Positions 63,068 to 64,000 of a stretch of DNA of 64,000 nucleotides are shown piece after piece. Every line of letters starts with the position of its first letter. The stretch's first letter is position 1. The notes below the pieces were generated by a model. The model did no database searches, was not told the origin of the DNA, and was given only the letters and a program-made list of their open reading frames with translations. The position numbers were made by a program, and so were the translations under genes. Source of the DNA: Methanosarcina acetivorans C2A (GTDB taxonomy: Archaea; Halobacteriota; Methanosarcinia; Methanosarcinales; Methanosarcinaceae); contig NC_003552.1 of assembly GCF_000007345.1 (NCBI RefSeq), forward strand, positions 4,340,001 to 4,404,000, read 5' to 3'.

Positions 63068-63916
63068 TCAATACAGCGAAACAAAACCCTCCAGCCTTTT
63101 CTGATAAAACAAATACTGCTGAGCATACCCGCAGTAATAGCCGAAGTATTCCCGCCCCCATTCTCCCATACAGCTCAGGTTCGTGCAGGTTTCAAAGTAG
63201 CTGTCATCGATGTGGTAATGCTGGATGATCTGCCTGACATGGGTGTCAACAGGGAAGGCTTCCATTTTCTCAAAGGCGAAAAGGAGAACGCAGTCGGCAA
63301 CTTTTTCCCCGATGCCGCGAAGCCTCATAAGGCGTTCCCTTGCGTACCGGTATTCCAGGCGGTAGAGGACGTTAAGGTCAAGTTCGCCTGAAGCCACATC
63401 TCTTGCTGCTTCTTTTATGCGTTCGGTCCGGAAGCCGAGCTTGCATTTGTCAAGCAGGGAAAGGTCGGCTTCTGCAAGGGTATCGGGGTCGGGAAAACTG
63501 AAATAGCCTTCTTCGAGTTCCTGACCGAAAAAGCGGCTCAGGAGATAAATTCGTTTCTGAATTGTGGGGATGCTTGAGGCTGTTGCGAGCATATAAGAAA
63601 TCAGGCATTCCCAGGGGTCCTGCCGGATCAGGCGAAGCCCGCTGTATTTGTTGATCGCCCTGTTTATCAGGAGGTCTTTGTTTATGCTTTCGTAAATCGA
63701 GGGCAGATCGTCGTCCAGGCGGAAATAGTGAGAGAAAAATTCAGGGGGGAGCCGGGAATCGATCAGCAGTTCTCCGCTGTCCTCCTCCTGCGAAAGCCGG
63801 ATAACATGGTCTCCTACAACACCTGTCCACCAGTCCCCTGACTTTTCCCAGCGGAAGACCTGCCCGCAGTCGAGGGTGTAATCGAGGTTGAAGATTTCGG
63901 GCTCAAGCCTGTACAT
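63068..63916 (-). CDS. OGG1-type 8-oxoguanine DNA glycosylase/lyase
   Basis: A HhH-GPD base-excision enzyme of 282 residues. N-terminal TATA-binding-like domain: LDYTLDCGQVFRWEKSGDWW (about 11-30, the CGQ(A/V)FRW motif of OGG1/AlkA). Middle: DPWECLISYMLATASSIPTI (about 100-119). HhH and catalytic lysine: MRLRGIGEKVADCVLLFAFE (about 194-213) with Lys near 202; then the catalytic Asp in AFPVDTHVRQIIQHY (about 219-233). The protein ends GYYCGYAQQYLFYQKRLEGF. It removes 8-oxoG from DNA and may nick the strand. It overlaps the end of the upstream sugar-kinase gene by 14 bases, so they are probably cotranscribed; it is convergent with the HEAT/nucleosidase gene. Confidence 0.93.
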   Translation of the reverse strand: MYRLEPEIFNLDYTLDCGQVFRWEKSGDWWTGVVGDHVIRLSQEEDSGELLIDSRLPPEFFSHYFRLDDDLPSIYESINKDLLINRAINKYSGLRLIRQDPWECLISYMLATASSIPTIQKRIYLLSRFFGQELEEGYFSFPDPDTLAEADLSLLDKCKLGFRTERIKEAARDVASGELDLNVLYRLEYRYARERLMRLRGIGEKVADCVLLFAFEKMEAFPVDTHVRQIIQHYHIDDSYFETCTNLSCMGEWGREYFGYYCGYAQQYLFYQKRLEGFVSLY

Positions 63917-64000
63917 CCAGTTCCAGCTCCCTTAGAAAAGTTGCGGCAGTTAAGGTATCTCCAAGTCCGACAGTGGTCAGGGGGGATTTAGAAAGCAGGG
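63903..64000 (-). CDS. ADP-dependent sugar kinase, C-terminal end
   Basis: The last 32 codons of a gene that enters from the right edge. The text SPLTTVGLGDTLTAATFLRE followed by LELDVQA and a stop contains the GxGD motif of the ribokinase fold, in the form and position seen at the C-terminus of ADP-dependent glucokinase/phosphofructokinase. The stop at 63903-63905 overlaps the glycosylase start. The substrate cannot be told from this fragment. Confidence 0.62.
   Translation of the reverse strand, partial: LLSKSPLTTVGLGDTLTAATFLRELELDVQA

Noticed and set aside
1-64000. tRNA, rRNA and CRISPR elements
   Set aside because: No T-loop/acceptor pairing, rRNA signature or repeat-spacer pattern was recognised by eye. 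A tRNA or covariance-model scan would be decisive.

Overview
The window is archaeal and comes from a Methanosarcina-type methanogen. The evidence is CofE (coenzyme F420 synthesis), an archaeal RadA, CoaD, TiaS and class I CCA-adding enzyme, a Cdc48/VAT ATPase, a Methanosarcina-style S-layer duplication protein, DUF1699 relics, AT-rich spacers full of short tandem repeats, and several genes broken only by in-frame UAG codons, as expected where UAG can encode pyrrolysine. The folate-dependent set (FolP, MetV, MetF, FolD, GlyA, PurN) suggests a member of the M. barkeri group, but the species is an inference. No rRNA, tRNA or CRISPR array was recognised.

Layout. 0-8 kb is a mobile-element zone: an edge-truncated transposase; an IS1182-like element (1182-5213) that carries both a complete IS21-type element (1531-3729) and a 100-bp miniature element (4888-4987); a methyltransferase remnant; a frameshifted surface protein; and a decayed IS1-type element. 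8-21.7 kb is core metabolism: cofE, a DUF1638 protein, the folP-metV-metF operon, the glyA-folD operon, purN, an archaeal XRE regulator, tiaS and nadE. At 22.4-25.2 kb are cdc48 and a PRC-barrel protein. At 25.3-27.2 kb a three-unit 96-bp tandem array has been split by an IS66-like element with an exact 8-bp target duplication. 27.5-36.8 kb is an accessory stretch of small enzymes (two methyltransferases, PhzF, DUF3795, GrpB, cupin, transglutaminase, nucleotidyltransferase, GNAT), many damaged by frameshifts or carrying in-frame UAG. At 36.8-42.2 kb are a CheB-CheR-PAS protein and a three-PAS histidine kinase. 42.6-47.7 kb holds a HAD phosphatase, radA, coaD, an endonuclease IV-like protein and a MetE-like protein. 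48.2-52.1 kb holds a DUF378 protein and the cbiMNQO cobalt transporter operon. 53-57.5 kb holds a YqaA-type membrane protein, an S-layer protein and a YhhQ-type transporter interrupted by UAA. 58-64 kb holds cca, a large HEAT-repeat/nucleoside-phosphorylase fusion, an OGG1-type glycosylase and the end of an ADP-dependent sugar kinase.

How genes fit together. GlyA, FolD, MetF/MetV, FolP and PurN would give a tetrahydrofolate C1 pathway beside the sarcinapterin pathway of methanogenesis, serving serine/glycine, methyl-group and purine synthesis. CbiMNQO would supply cobalt for the corrinoids that methylotrophic methanogenesis needs. RadA, the glycosylase and the endonuclease IV-like protein belong to DNA repair.

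The most interesting items are the 1156-residue HEAT/nucleosidase fusion at 59.6-63.0 kb (a candidate single-gene sensor-effector), the cluster of in-frame UAG genes at 25.5-34.9 kb, and the nested insertions at the left end, whose removal restores one continuous reading frame.
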